From assembly GCF_018531425.1 (NCBI RefSeq), contig NZ_JAHBOI010000007.1, forward strand, positions 62,001 through 126,000: 64,000 nucleotides of DNA, in the 5' to 3' direction. Under the pieces are notes generated by a model. The model worked only from the letters and a program-made list of their open reading frames with translations. It ran no database searches and was not told where the DNA came from. Source of the stretch: Paenarthrobacter sp. DKR-5. GTDB taxonomy: Bacteria; Actinomycetota; Actinomycetes; Actinomycetales; Micrococcaceae. Shown here piece after piece: positions 1 through 8,412 of this stretch; within the stretch, counting starts at the first letter, position 1; the number at the start of each line of letters is the position of its first letter. A program made the position numbers and the translations under genes.

Positions 1-420
1 CTCCGCAGTTGCCTTCCCAGTGCCAGCCGGAGCTTGGTTGTCAGGCGGGAGCGACGCGGTCGCGTAGTGAGGACTGATCAGGGCATGCCCGGCAGGGACG
101 TTGTCGCTCGCTGGGCCGGCTGGAGCGCGTCGTCCGCCAACCGGGCATCGCCGAAGAGTCCGGGAGCCCCCCCGACGCTTCTCGCCCGGCAATTTCTCGC
201 GCCGATGATGAAGATTATGTCAATCTATAACGGTTGATGTCGCATGCCAATTTGACGATGCCGCCCGGAGGGAGCGCTTCGATGTTGTCGACGCCAAGAG
301 TCAGCACGCGATCCGATTCGGCGTCGTCCCGGTCTCTATGCGCGAGGCCGTCGAGCTGCACGCAGTAAGTGCTGGCAAAATGCATCCCGCCGAAGCTGTT
401 CCAAGCGCTCTGCGAGAAAC
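1..420. other. No supported gene in this stretch
   Basis: I see no gene with a convincing start, motif and family match here. A plus-strand frame stays open from about 226 into the following gene and has coding-like composition (residues such as FDVVDAKSQHAIRFGVV), so a 3' gene relic is possible. I do not recognise it and it has no start in the window. Confidence 0.4.
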
Positions 421-1734
421 CTACTTCGCTGCCGGATTCACGAAGATTAGCCCCTTCAGGTGCACAAGATCGGTGGTGTCCGCGAACACTGCGAGCCCAT
501 CGGCAGTTACAGCCTCTGGCGCGGCAGACCCGGCAGGGAGGTCCGCCTTCACCACCCCCTCGGAGAGGTCGAGGTGGCCGGCGGCCACGGTCGGCCTATC
601 GGTCGCTCCATAAATGATCCCGTCAGCTCCGGCGAACTTATAGGCGACGAATGGGCTCGCTCCACTGAGCTGCACAAAGGTTCCGTCTGCGGGGCGCAGG
701 TACCAATTAGCCGTGCCCGCCACCACCCCACGGTAGAACGATCCCGGCAAGGCGGAAAGGGAAGTGGAATCGCAGTTTCCGTTTATCTTCTCGAACCCTC
801 CTGCAGCGGCTCCCGTGTGCACGTTGATGGTGCGCTGGCAGCTGTCCCCTACGCTCAGGTAGGGGCCGAACGCCGGCACGGTGCTGTTCGGGTCGGTATA
901 CCCGCCGTGGGTGAATGGCAGTCCTTCCGGGATCTGCCAGCCGGCACCAGACAGTCCTCCGTCCATCCCCTTCTGGTAAATGTCGACGCCATCGACGCGC
1001 TTCATCCAGCGGTACTCCTGGCTCGGCGGCGTGATGGTGTCGACGGAGCCCGCGGCCGGATTAATAACGTACCTTTCGTGGTTGGTGAGGAAAGAGACGG
1101 ACTCGCCGTCCATCTGTATCGCTGCGAGTCCCGGAATCTTGCCGTCGGTGTTGATGATCGGCCCCGGGGTGGTGAACACGGAGTCCGCGACAATCTTCCC
1201 CGACTCGTCCTCGATGACGACATAGTGGACAGCGCTCGGATTAGCCGCACCGTCGCCTCCCGCGGGGGCCCCGTACTGGACCATGATGAGATAAGCCTTG
1301 CCTCCGGAATAGGACGTGCCGACTGCCAGTCCGGAAAGGTTGCTACTGGACATACCCGAGGGCACCTTGGAGGCGGCGATTTGGTTGCCGTGCTGGTCGT
1401 ACGTGGAGATCGTCGCCAGCGTGTGCACCGGGGAGCTCGGTGAACCAGTCCACGACTTCGGGATGACGGCCACGGAGTGCTTCAGCCCGAACACCGAGGC
1501 TGATGGGTCCGCAATCCTCCAGCCCCCGCCACCCGCCCACCTGCTCGGCAGACGAACCGTCGTCTTCAGGCTCTGCTCGTAGTGCGGACCGAACGAATCC
1601 GCTGGAGACGCCGAGACTGAGGCTGAGCCCGTGGACGCCGAAACCGGCGCGCGGTTCGTCGTAGATGATGCGTTCGAGCACCCAGCCAGCGCAATGAGTC
1701 CGGACACAGCAACGCAGCAGGCAAAGATCTTCAA
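421..1734 (-). CDS. Secreted lipoprotein of unknown function
   Basis: This is a 437-residue protein with a lipoprotein signal: a short hydrophobic segment ends in the lipobox LAGC, with Cys at about residue 19. It is followed by a Ser/Thr/Ala-rich linker and then a long exported domain without recognisable catalytic motifs. Repeated aromatic/Gly stretches suggest a beta-rich, possibly propeller-like, fold (inference). I chose the TTG at 1734 because GGGGGA lies just upstream and it puts the signal at the N-terminus. A longer reading to 1806 adds 24 residues without signal character. The protein should be anchored to the outer face of the membrane. It is transcribed away from the IS481 element. 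Confidence 0.7.
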   Translation of the reverse strand: MKIFACCVAVSGLIALAGCSNASSTTNRAPVSASTGSASVSASPADSFGPHYEQSLKTTVRLPSRWAGGGGWRIADPSASVFGLKHSVAVIPKSWTGSPSSPVHTLATISTYDQHGNQIAASKVPSGMSSSNLSGLAVGTSYSGGKAYLIMVQYGAPAGGDGAANPSAVHYVVIEDESGKIVADSVFTTPGPIINTDGKIPGLAAIQMDGESVSFLTNHERYVINPAAGSVDTITPPSQEYRWMKRVDGVDIYQKGMDGGLSGAGWQIPEGLPFTHGGYTDPNSTVPAFGPYLSVGDSCQRTINVHTGAAAGGFEKINGNCDSTSLSALPGSFYRGVVAGTANWYLRPADGTFVQLSGASPFVAYKFAGADGIIYGATDRPTVAAGHLDLSEGVVKADLPAGSAAPEAVTADGLAVFADTTDLVHLKGLIFVNPAAK

Positions 1735-1830
1735 GGTTCCCCCAGGAGTGCGCGCTCCCCCGCTGGCAGCGTCCGAGAAATTTATACCAACGCCGAATCT
1801 TGCCACGCAAGAAATTACTCGTGGCGCGGG

Positions 1831-1854
1831 GCTAGGCGGTGAGCACCGCCTAGC
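1831..1854. repeat. Perfect hairpin at the IS481 insertion point
   Basis: Arms GCTAGGCGGTG (1831-1841) and CACCGCCTAGC (1844-1854) are perfect reverse complements around AG. The outer end contains the CTAG at which the IS481 element inserted. It may be an old terminator or a regulatory hairpin upstream of the lipoprotein gene. Confidence 0.6.
1849..1854. repeat. IS481 target duplication, left copy
   Basis: CCTAGC here matches CCTAGC at 6878-6883 on the other side of the element and fits the NCTAGN target preference known for IS481. Confidence 0.85.
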
Positions 1855-1893
1855 TGTACTGCCCAGGCAGGTTGGTTAAGCGGCTGATGGGCG
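1850..1893 (-). pseudogene. Detached C-terminal end of the IS481 transposase
   Basis: Reading on the minus strand from the insertion point gives PPISRLTNLPGQYS and a stop, the typical IS481 C-terminus. It continues in frame from the GGQ at 5804-5812 once the IS21 element is removed. The TAG stop (1850-1852) lies in the target duplication, outside the element end. Confidence 0.85.
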
Positions 1894-1899
1894 GTTGGC
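1894..1899. repeat. IS21 target duplication, left copy
   Basis: GTTGGC here is repeated at 5803-5808 directly outside the opposite end of the IS21-type element. IS21-family elements usually duplicate 4-8 bp. Confidence 0.85.
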
Positions 1900-2127
1900 T
1901 GATTGTGTCAAGTATTTTTGGCCCCAGAGGGGCGATTGAAAGTGGCCCCAGGTTCACGGAACGTTGTTGTGGGTCTCGGGCTCGCGGGACGGTTTTCGCA
2001 CCGGTTGGCTAAGGGTTCCTGTATCGCCCGGGGGAACGGCAGATGCCGGTCGGGGGTATGGAGTCGGGGCGCCGTCGTTGCTAGCATGTCAGATCTCTTG
2101 AGTGGGAGAAATCCATTCTGGAATGGA

Positions 2128-2164
2128 AAAGGTCCGACCCGGCGTGCGCCGGGCCGGACCCTTT
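2128..2164 (-). terminator. Hairpin terminator of the small passenger gene
   Basis: A strong stem, AAAGGTCCG then CCCGGCG, loop TG, CGCCGGG then CGGACC and TTT, lies about 30 bp beyond the stop of the gene at 2194-2415. Confidence 0.7.
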
Positions 2165-2193
2165 CAGTTAGACGCGCTAACAGTCCAGACCGA

Positions 2194-2415
2194 CTACCCA
2201 ACCTTGCCGGAGAGTGCGACCAGTACCCCTGCCGTAGCGAAGTATTTGTTGCTTCCCAGATCGCGGATGGTTTTGATTCCCATACCGGCAAGCAGTTCGT
2301 CGTGCTTTTCGGTCAGTCCGGCAAGAGCCGAGGGCGGGGCCGAAAGGACCTCGTCCAGAGTCGAGTTCTCGTAGCCCTTGTCCAATGCCTTGCCCAATTC
2401 AATCGAAACAGCCAT
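2194..2415 (-). CDS. Small conserved protein, helix-hairpin-helix-like
   Basis: This is a 73-residue soluble protein of unknown function. The C-terminal half (MGIKTIRDLGSNKYFATA) resembles the helix-hairpin-helix pattern in which a protein is 'active at its level' in locating a site (inference only). The start is the ATG at 2415, not the one six bases earlier, because the ribosome site AAAGGA is eight bases upstream of it. It has its own hairpin terminator. It lies with mscL inside the IS21-type element, between istB and the element end, and so is probably a passenger. Confidence 0.65.
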   Translation of the reverse strand: MAVSIELGKALDKGYENSTLDEVLSAPPSALAGLTEKHDELLAGMGIKTIRDLGSNKYFATAGVLVALSGKVG

Positions 2416-2610
2416 TTTCATGTCCTTTCATCGATGACGGAAAACAAGCCCAGCCAGCCTGCGGCTGCACGAACGCCCGGATTTATCCCTGCGCCGCTGA
2501 GAGACACGCTATCGCAGCGTCGGTCTGTGGAACGTGAGCGTGCCGAAGCAATTGCGCCGCGGTTCAGCGCTGACAGCGGATTTTGGCGGGGTTCGGGTAC
2601 GCCGGCTTGA

Positions 2611-3018
2611 TTAGGGCCTGCGGTCTTGCCGGAGGGAATCCCGGATTTCCGTAAGCAGGGCAATCTGGGGGTCTTCGGCCGCTTCTTCCTTGACGTCCGG
2701 GTTGATGCCGAGGCGCCGGTTGCGGCGCTCGACCATGTGGTTCATGGGCACGACGATGACGAAGTAAATGGCTGCCGCCACGAGCACGAAGTTAACAATT
2801 GCCGTGAGCAGGACACCGAATTTGATGTCGTTTCCGTTGAGGGTCACGACGGCGAAACTATCGAAGTTCGGAGATCCGACCAGGGCCGCAATGAACGGCA
2901 TGAGAACGCTTTGGACTAGGGCCGTGACTACGGCACCGAAGGCGGCACCAATCACGACGGCGACGGCAAGGTCTACGACGTTGCCCTTCATGATGAAATT
3001 CTTGAATCCGGTCAACAT
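2611..3018 (-). CDS. mscL: Large-conductance mechanosensitive channel MscL
   Basis: MscL forms a homopentameric membrane pore that opens under membrane tension and releases solutes on hypo-osmotic shock. The family signature FKNFIMKGNVVDLAVAVVIG follows the start. Two transmembrane helices come next, with a periplasmic loop (SPNFDSF) and a charged C-terminal bundle helix. From the ATG at 3018 the length is 135 residues, the normal size. A GTG at 3057 would add 13 residues that other members lack. The gene is complete. Its position inside a transposable unit is odd, as mscL is normally chromosomal. Confidence 0.93.
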   Translation of the reverse strand: MLTGFKNFIMKGNVVDLAVAVVIGAAFGAVVTALVQSVLMPFIAALVGSPNFDSFAVVTLNGNDIKFGVLLTAIVNFVLVAAAIYFVIVVPMNHMVERRNRRLGINPDVKEEAAEDPQIALLTEIRDSLRQDRRP

Positions 3019-3081
3019 AGCGATCAAACTACCCCACGCGGATGCCGTATCGGTCACTTTTGGGGAAAGTTTCGAGGGGAG

Positions 3082-3984
3082 TCACCGAGTGCCTGCCGGC
3101 GCCCGTGGCATGAGGTCGGATTCACCTCCGTGGGGACCTTGGGTTCCTGCAGCGGGGTTGTTCACCTGTTCCGAACTTCTACGCGCGATGCCATGGGCCA
3201 GGCGATAGGAGTCGGTGCCGGTTTCGATGATGGTGCCGTTGAAGGTCAGCCGGTCCACGATGGCGGCGCAGAGGCGCGGGTCGGTGAAGGTTTTGGTCCA
3301 GCCGGAGAACGATTCGTTGGAGGCGATGGCGATGGAGTTTTTCTCCTCACGGTCGCTGAGGACCTGGAAGAGGAGTTCGGCGCCTCGACGGTCAAGTTCC
3401 ATGTAGCCAAGCTCGTCGATGCAGAGCAGGTCCACGCGGCCGTAGCGGGCTATGGTCTTGGCCAGGACCTTCTCGTCTGCGGCTTCGATGAGTTCGTTCA
3501 CGAGTCGGGTGGCGAGGGTGTATTTGACTCGGTAGCCCTTCTCCGCGGCGGCGGTGCCGAGTCCGATGAGCAGGTGGGATTTGCCGGTTCCGGAGTCCCC
3601 AATCAGGCAGAGGGGTTGTCCTTTGCGGATCCATTCTCCGGTGGCCAGGGTGTGGATGGTGGCGGAATTGATGTTCGGGTTCGCGTCGAAGTCAAAGTCC
3701 CCGAGCCACTTGTCCCGGGGAAAGTTCGCGGCTTTCACGCGCCGGATCGAGGAGCGCCGGTCCCTGTCGTCGCACTCGGCCAGCAGCAGTTCGGCCAGGA
3801 AGCCTTGGTAGGAGAGTTGTTCCTTCCCCGCGACGGCGAGGCCTTCATCGAGGACTGCCCGGATGGTGGGCAGGCGCAGTCGGCGGCAGGCCTGGTCCAC
3901 GGCGGCAACCGCTGCCTGTTCGGTCAGGCCTCGCCGCCGGCGCAGGGCCGGGGTGATGGTGGTCGCCGGTGCGGTGGGGCTCAT
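3082..3984 (-). CDS. istB: IS21-family helper ATPase IstB
   Basis: IstB is the AAA+ helper that assembles on DNA and directs the IstA transposase to its target. Walker A (GDSGTGKS, about residues 129-136) and Walker B (LLCIDELGY) are present, with the usual N-terminal DnaC-like domain. At 300 residues it is longer than the usual 240-260, with an unusual Pro/Gly-rich tail after SYRLAHG. It overlaps the istA stop by 4 bp (ATGA), as expected for translational coupling. Confidence 0.93.
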   Translation of the reverse strand: MSPTAPATTITPALRRRRGLTEQAAVAAVDQACRRLRLPTIRAVLDEGLAVAGKEQLSYQGFLAELLLAECDDRDRRSSIRRVKAANFPRDKWLGDFDFDANPNINSATIHTLATGEWIRKGQPLCLIGDSGTGKSHLLIGLGTAAAEKGYRVKYTLATRLVNELIEAADEKVLAKTIARYGRVDLLCIDELGYMELDRRGAELLFQVLSDREEKNSIAIASNESFSGWTKTFTDPRLCAAIVDRLTFNGTIIETGTDSYRLAHGIARRSSEQVNNPAAGTQGPHGGESDLMPRAPAGTR

Positions 3985-5656
3985 GAGATGTTCTCCTTTG
4001 ACGCGGTTCCTGCGGGGTGTTCCGAACGTTTGGCCAGCAGCTCGTCATAGGCGCGGACCGATGGCAGGGGCCGGCTATCAGGTGGCAGCCCGGCGATGAC
4101 GGCGACGGGGTCCATGAGGCGGCGCTGGGTGAGACTGACAACTCGTTGCACCTTCTCTTCAGCATGAACACGGGGATGACGGTCCGAACTGGCCCCGCCC
4201 CGGCAAGATGTCGTGGCGTGTCTGCGGGCTTCGACCGCGACGACGTCGGCGCTGACCGCGCCCACTACGAGGGCCGCGGTGATGCCTGCGTGGATGTCGC
4301 AGGCGTCCATGGACCGGTGGAGGAGCAGGACGTCGATGAGTTCACGGGTCCCGTCGGCGTCGCCGTTGACCCGGCGGGAGGCGGCCCAGAATGCCTCGTG
4401 CGCGCTGCTGAACGTCCCGGACTCTCGCGCCCGGGCCAAAGCGGTGGAGCCTGGAAGGGCGCCGGGCTTGGTTTTGAGGACCTCGAGATAGTGGTCCAGC
4501 TGGACCGACTGCCCGGACCGGGCGGCGAGCCGCTGATGCCTGGCGACCACGGTGCGGCCATCGAACACCACGACCTCGGACGCCCGCAATGACACCCGGA
4601 CCCTCCGGCCGATGAACCGGGCCGGGACGGAATACTTCACCATCCGGACGGTGACCATCGAGGACCTGTCGACCCTCGGGTTCAGCGCCAGACCCGGATC
4701 AAATTCCTCTGCCGGCAACGGGGCCAGGAACGGCCGTTCGATCTCGAAGTCCTGGCCTATGGTGCGGATCCTGTCATTGATCCTCCTGTCCTCGTCCTGG
4801 GCTTCCCATTTGCGGATCCGGTCGTTGAGCTCGTCCAGGGAGTCAGCAACCGGCATCGGTGAAAGCCGGTTGCGGCGGAACCAGCCCACCTCACCTTCAA
4901 CCCCGCCCTTTTCGTGGGCCCCGGCGATGCCGGGCTGGCAATAGAAGGGGTCGAAGCCGTAGTGGGAACGGAACAACACCCATCTGTCGTTCTCCCGGCG
5001 CTGCCGGCCCTGGCCGAACACCACAGCGGTTACAGCACTGGTGAGGTTGTCATAGCGGATATGTTTAGTCGGGACGCCGCCCAGAACTTTGAAGGCCTCC
5101 ACGTGGCCTTCAAGAAAGGCTTCCTGAGCCTGGGTCGGGTAGATCCGGTGGATGGCCCTGCCCGAATGTGATAACCGGAAGATGAACATGTGGCACTTCG
5201 TCTTCACCCCGTTCAGCATGATCCAGACTTCACCGAAGTCCACCTCGGCTTCCGCTCCGGGGGCGTGTTCCTGGGGAACGAACACCTCAACCCGGCGGCC
5301 GGCCTCCACATCGATCTGGGCGCGGCGGACCCGCACATAATCCCGCACCGTCGAATACGACAGCTCCGGCGCACCGTGCTCTTCGATGAGCCGGGCCAAA
5401 ATCCTGCGTGCAGTATGGCGCTGCTTCCGCGGCGCCGTGTGTCCTCGGTCAGCATCGCATCGATCGCGCCCTTGAAGGGCTCCAGCCTCCAGGACACGCC
5501 TTGTCTCTGTTTACGCTCCGGAGGGGCAGCTGAATCCAGTGCCTGCCTTACCGTTCGCCTGTGAACCCCGTACCGAACCGCCAACGCACGAACCGACAGG
5601 CCCTCAACCCGGGCGTCCCTTCGAATCCGCGCGAACAACTCCACTCTCGACTCCAT
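3981..5656 (-). pseudogene. istA: IS21-family transposase IstA, frameshifted
   Basis: The N-terminus, starting at the ATG at 5656 with GGAAGG upstream, carries a helix-turn-helix (RALAVRYGVHRRTVRQAL). The frame then changes near 5435. The rest (ARLIEEHGAPELSYSTVRDYV onward) continues in the other frame with the RNase H-like catalytic domain, including AEVDFGE and KGGVEGEVGWFR. Adding one G to CGGCGCC at about 5433-5438 restores DTRAPRKQ, so one base seems lost. This is either a real inactivating mutation or a sequencing error. Family members are about 500-550 residues, which the joined frames match. Confidence 0.85.
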
Positions 5657-5743
5657 CCAGACCAGCCTTCCGCCGCATCCATCCAGTGATGAATCCAACG
5701 TTGAAGGTGGGGCCACAAATAACCGCCACAGGTGCCCGGCGAG

Positions 5744-6751
5744 TCATGAAGTGGGGCCGGAAATAACCGTCCTGCCGGGGCCATATAAACCTGTCACAGC
5801 CAGTTGGCCTCCGATTGCGGTGTGGGGCCTGTGGTGATTGTAGTGGTGAAGCCATGCCGGGAGGGCGTTTCTGCGGGCTGATTCCGTGGCGTAGAAGCGT
5901 TTGAAGGCCCATCCGTCGGCGAGGGTTCGATGGAAGCGTTCGATCTTGCCGTTGGTCTGCGGGCGGTAGGGGCGGGTCTTCTTGGGTGTGATGCCCAGTT
6001 CCTGACAGGTGTCGCGCCAGAGGTGCGATTTATAGGCCGATCCGTTGTCGGAGAGGACCCGCTCAATGGTGACGCCGCGGGCGGCGAACCACGACACGGC
6101 ACGCCTGAGCACTCCGACTGCGGTGGCCGCTGTTTCATCGCCGTGGATCTCTGCATAGGCGACCCTGGAGTGGTCGTCGATGACCGTGTGGACATAGGCG
6201 GTCCCGATCAGCGGCTCGCGGTTTCTGCTACGCGCCTTGTCCGGGGTTCCGGCCCGGTTCCGGCCTCCTTGCTGCCGCCCAACGTAGCGCCAGCCGCCGC
6301 CGTCGGGGATGTTGCCGAGCTTCTTCACGTCGACGTGGATCATGGCCCCGGGCCTGTCGTGCTCGTATCGTCGGATGACCTCCCCGGTGCGCTTGTCCAC
6401 GTGGTGCAGGCGGTTCAACCGGCACCGGACCAGGACCGCGTGCACGGTCGAGGCCGGGATGGAAAGCTTCGCACCGATTGCGACCGGCCCCAGTCGTTGC
6501 TTCCAGCGCAGGTGCACAACCTTGCGCACCAGCTGCTGCGGCGTCCGGTTCGCCACCCGGTGCGGCCGCGAGGACCTGTCGGCCATGCCGGCCTCACCCA
6601 TCGCGGCGTAGCGGGCCGCCCACCGTTTCGCGGTCGGCCAGGAGCAATTGAACTGCTCGGCAGCCCGGGACACCGGCCAACCATGTTCCACGATCAGACG
6701 CGCAACGCGTAAACGTTGGCGTGGAGTCAAAGCGGCATTAGCGTGGGACAT
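5744..6751 (-). pseudogene. IS481-family transposase, 3' end cut by IS21
   Basis: This DDE transposase has an N-terminal helix-turn-helix (VSRAAEQFNCSWPTAKRW) and an rve-type catalytic core. The catalytic residues lie in MIHVDVKK, LSDNGSAYK and GKIERFHRT. The native protein is intact up to PHTAIGGQ; after the CAA codon at 5804-5806 the frame runs into the IS21 end and stops at 5744. The true last 14 residues are at 1850-1893. The fusion adds LAVTGLYGPG and similar residues, so loss of activity is likely but not certain. Confidence 0.9.
5803..5808. repeat. IS21 target duplication, right copy
   Basis: GTTGGC matches the copy at 1894-1899. It lies in the IS481 transposase gene, at the codons for GQ. 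Confidence 0.85.
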
Positions 6752-6877
6752 GAGGACCTCCTGGTCGCTGCAGCGGTTGTCTAAGCAACTCCACTGTGCA
6801 ACCGGAGGTCCTCAGCTTTGGCTCAACGACTCCAGCGAGTCATCACATTCACCCAACCAACGTCCCTGGGCAGTCCA

Positions 6878-6883
6878 CCTAGC
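6878..6883. repeat. IS481 target duplication, right copy
   Basis: CCTAGC matches 1849-1854 and abuts the right inverted repeat of the IS481 element. The 110 bases from here to the next gene hold nothing else I can identify. Confidence 0.85.
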
Positions 6884-6993
6884 CCGGAATCGCGGACATC
6901 AACTGTGTCGCTGTACCTGAGGTGGAGGACAACAGGATCGGGCGCGAATCCCGTCGGCCGAACCTAGCCCAAGCGGCCGCCGACCTTTGAGGG

Positions 6994-8412
6994 TCAAAGT
7001 TTGACGATGATGCACTTTAGCTGCGAGTAGTGGTTGAGCGCCTCGATGCCTTTCTCGCGGCCGTATCCGGAGTTTTTCTGTCCGCCGAACGGGGTCTCGA
7101 CGGCACCGGTCACCCAGGTGTTGACTCCGATTTGTCCGGCTTCGATCCGTTCGGCGACACGGAGGGCGCGGGAGATGTCCCGGCTGAACACTGCTCCGAC
7201 CAGCCCGAATTCCGAGTCATTGGCGATTCTTATAGCTTCTGCTTCGTCTTCGAAGGGGACGGCGACCAGCACGGGGCCGAAGATTTCTTCCTGAGCGAGG
7301 GGATTGTCGGGTGCGACGTTGTCGAAGAGGGTGGCGTCAACGTACGCCCCGCTGCTGAGCTCGTCGTCGCTGCTGACGGTTCCTCCGACGAGTGGGCGCA
7401 TTCCTCGTGACTGTGCCAGGTCCAGGTAGTGCTTGACTGTGTCGAACTGCTTCCAGGTGATCATCGGCCCATAGTCAACGCCAGGCTTTCGCTGGGCTAC
7501 GAGGGCGGCGACGCGCTGGACGAAGTCTTTTTGGATTGAACGTTGGACCAGTAACCGTGTTCCGGAGGAGCACACCTGGCCGGCGTTGGATACGAATGCA
7601 CGGACGGCTTCGGAGGCCGCGAAGTCCAGGTCGGCGTCTTCGAAAACGATGTTTGCGCTCTTGCCGCCGAGTTCGAGGGTCAGCGGGATGAGCTTGTCAG
7701 CTGCGAGGTGACTGATCGTGCGCCCGACTCCGACGCTTCCGGTGAAAGCGACCTTTCGGACTGAGGGGTGCCGCACGATCTCCTCCCCCACTACTGAACC
7801 GGAGCCGCAGACGACGTTGAAGACTCCGGCGGGAAGACCGCACTCGCTGGCAAGCCTGGCGAGGGCAACGGTGGTCTGGGATGTTGACTCGGAAGGCTTA
7901 CACACGACCGTGTTACCGGCGGCGAGGGCCGGTGCGACGGCCCGCGCCGCCTGGTTCAGGGGCAGGTTCCAGGGAGTGATGACCCCGACCACGCCGTATG
8001 GTTCCCGTTTGGTGTACACGTGCTGGTCCGGGGACACGTCAAGGACGGAGCCGATCGGGAGGTTAACGAGCGTTCCGTAGAACTCGAAGTACGCCGCTGA
8101 GTTTTCGATTTCTCCCATGAGCGTGTTGCGGACCTTGCCAGTGTCGGCACTCTCCAGTGCCAAGAAGGACTCAGCCTGCTCGCGGAGGGCGTCAGCGATG
8201 CGCCGCAGGATCCGGCCACGTTCGGCTGCGGACATCCACCGCCAGTCTTCTGCGCTGTCGGTGGCGGCCTTGGCCGCACGGTCGACGTCCTGTGCGGTGC
8301 CCTTTGCGACGGCGACGTGGACGTTGCCGTCCACGGGGCTGAGGATGTCGTTGTACCCGTCGGTGGAGGCAGTTTCGTGCCCGTTGATCCAGTGCGATAC
8401 GTGGGTGGTCAT
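6994..8412 (-). CDS. NAD(P)-dependent aldehyde dehydrogenase
   Basis: This cytoplasmic enzyme oxidises an aldehyde to a carboxylate with NAD(P)+. The key residues are in place: Asn149 in PWN, general base Glu247 in LTLELGGKSAN, nucleophile Cys281 in NAGQVCSSG, and the EEIFGPV motif near the end. The length, 472 residues, is slightly short for the family. GGAGG lies upstream of the ATG at 8412, and the gene overlaps the preceding decarboxylase-like gene by 4 bp. As last gene of the five-gene minus-strand operon it probably oxidises the semialdehyde made by the beta-hydroxyacid dehydrogenases on the opposite strand (inference). The substrate is unknown. Confidence 0.93.
   Translation of the reverse strand: MTTHVSHWINGHETASTDGYNDILSPVDGNVHVAVAKGTAQDVDRAAKAATDSAEDWRWMSAAERGRILRRIADALREQAESFLALESADTGKVRNTLMGEIENSAAYFEFYGTLVNLPIGSVLDVSPDQHVYTKREPYGVVGVITPWNLPLNQAARAVAPALAAGNTVVCKPSESTSQTTVALARLASECGLPAGVFNVVCGSGSVVGEEIVRHPSVRKVAFTGSVGVGRTISHLAADKLIPLTLELGGKSANIVFEDADLDFAASEAVRAFVSNAGQVCSSGTRLLVQRSIQKDFVQRVAALVAQRKPGVDYGPMITWKQFDTVKHYLDLAQSRGMRPLVGGTVSSDDELSSGAYVDATLFDNVAPDNPLAQEEIFGPVLVAVPFEDEAEAIRIANDSEFGLVGAVFSRDISRALRVAERIEAGQIGVNTWVTGAVETPFGGQKNSGYGREKGIEALNHYSQLKCIIVKL

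Larger units (their letters stand above)
1900..5802 (-). mobile_element. IS21-family element carrying mscL as passenger
   Basis: The ends are related inverted repeats: TGATTGTGTCAAGT then TTTTTGGCCCC from 1900, and inward from 5802 TGGCTGTGACAGGT then TTATATGGCCCC. GGGGCC-containing subterminal repeats typical of IS21 ends are seen near 1919-1952 and 5716-5780. Both sides carry GTTGGC duplications. At 3.9 kb the element is about 1.4 kb longer than an ordinary IS21. The extra length, between the istB stop and the left end, holds mscL and a 73-residue gene with its own terminator. Both duplications lie outside the whole unit, so it moved as one piece. istA is frameshifted, so the element may now be inactive. 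Confidence 0.85.
1855..6877 (-). mobile_element. IS481-family element, split by an IS21-family insertion
   Basis: The ends are imperfect inverted repeats. The left end begins TGTACTGCCCAGGCAGGTTG at 1855. The right end, read inward from 6877, begins TGGACTGCCCAGGGACGTTG. They are flanked by the 6-bp duplication CCTAGC. Removing the inner element (1900-5802) and one copy of its GTTGGC duplication gives about 1.11 kb, the usual IS481 size, and rejoins the transposase reading frame exactly. The element was therefore intact before the second insertion. Confidence 0.9.
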
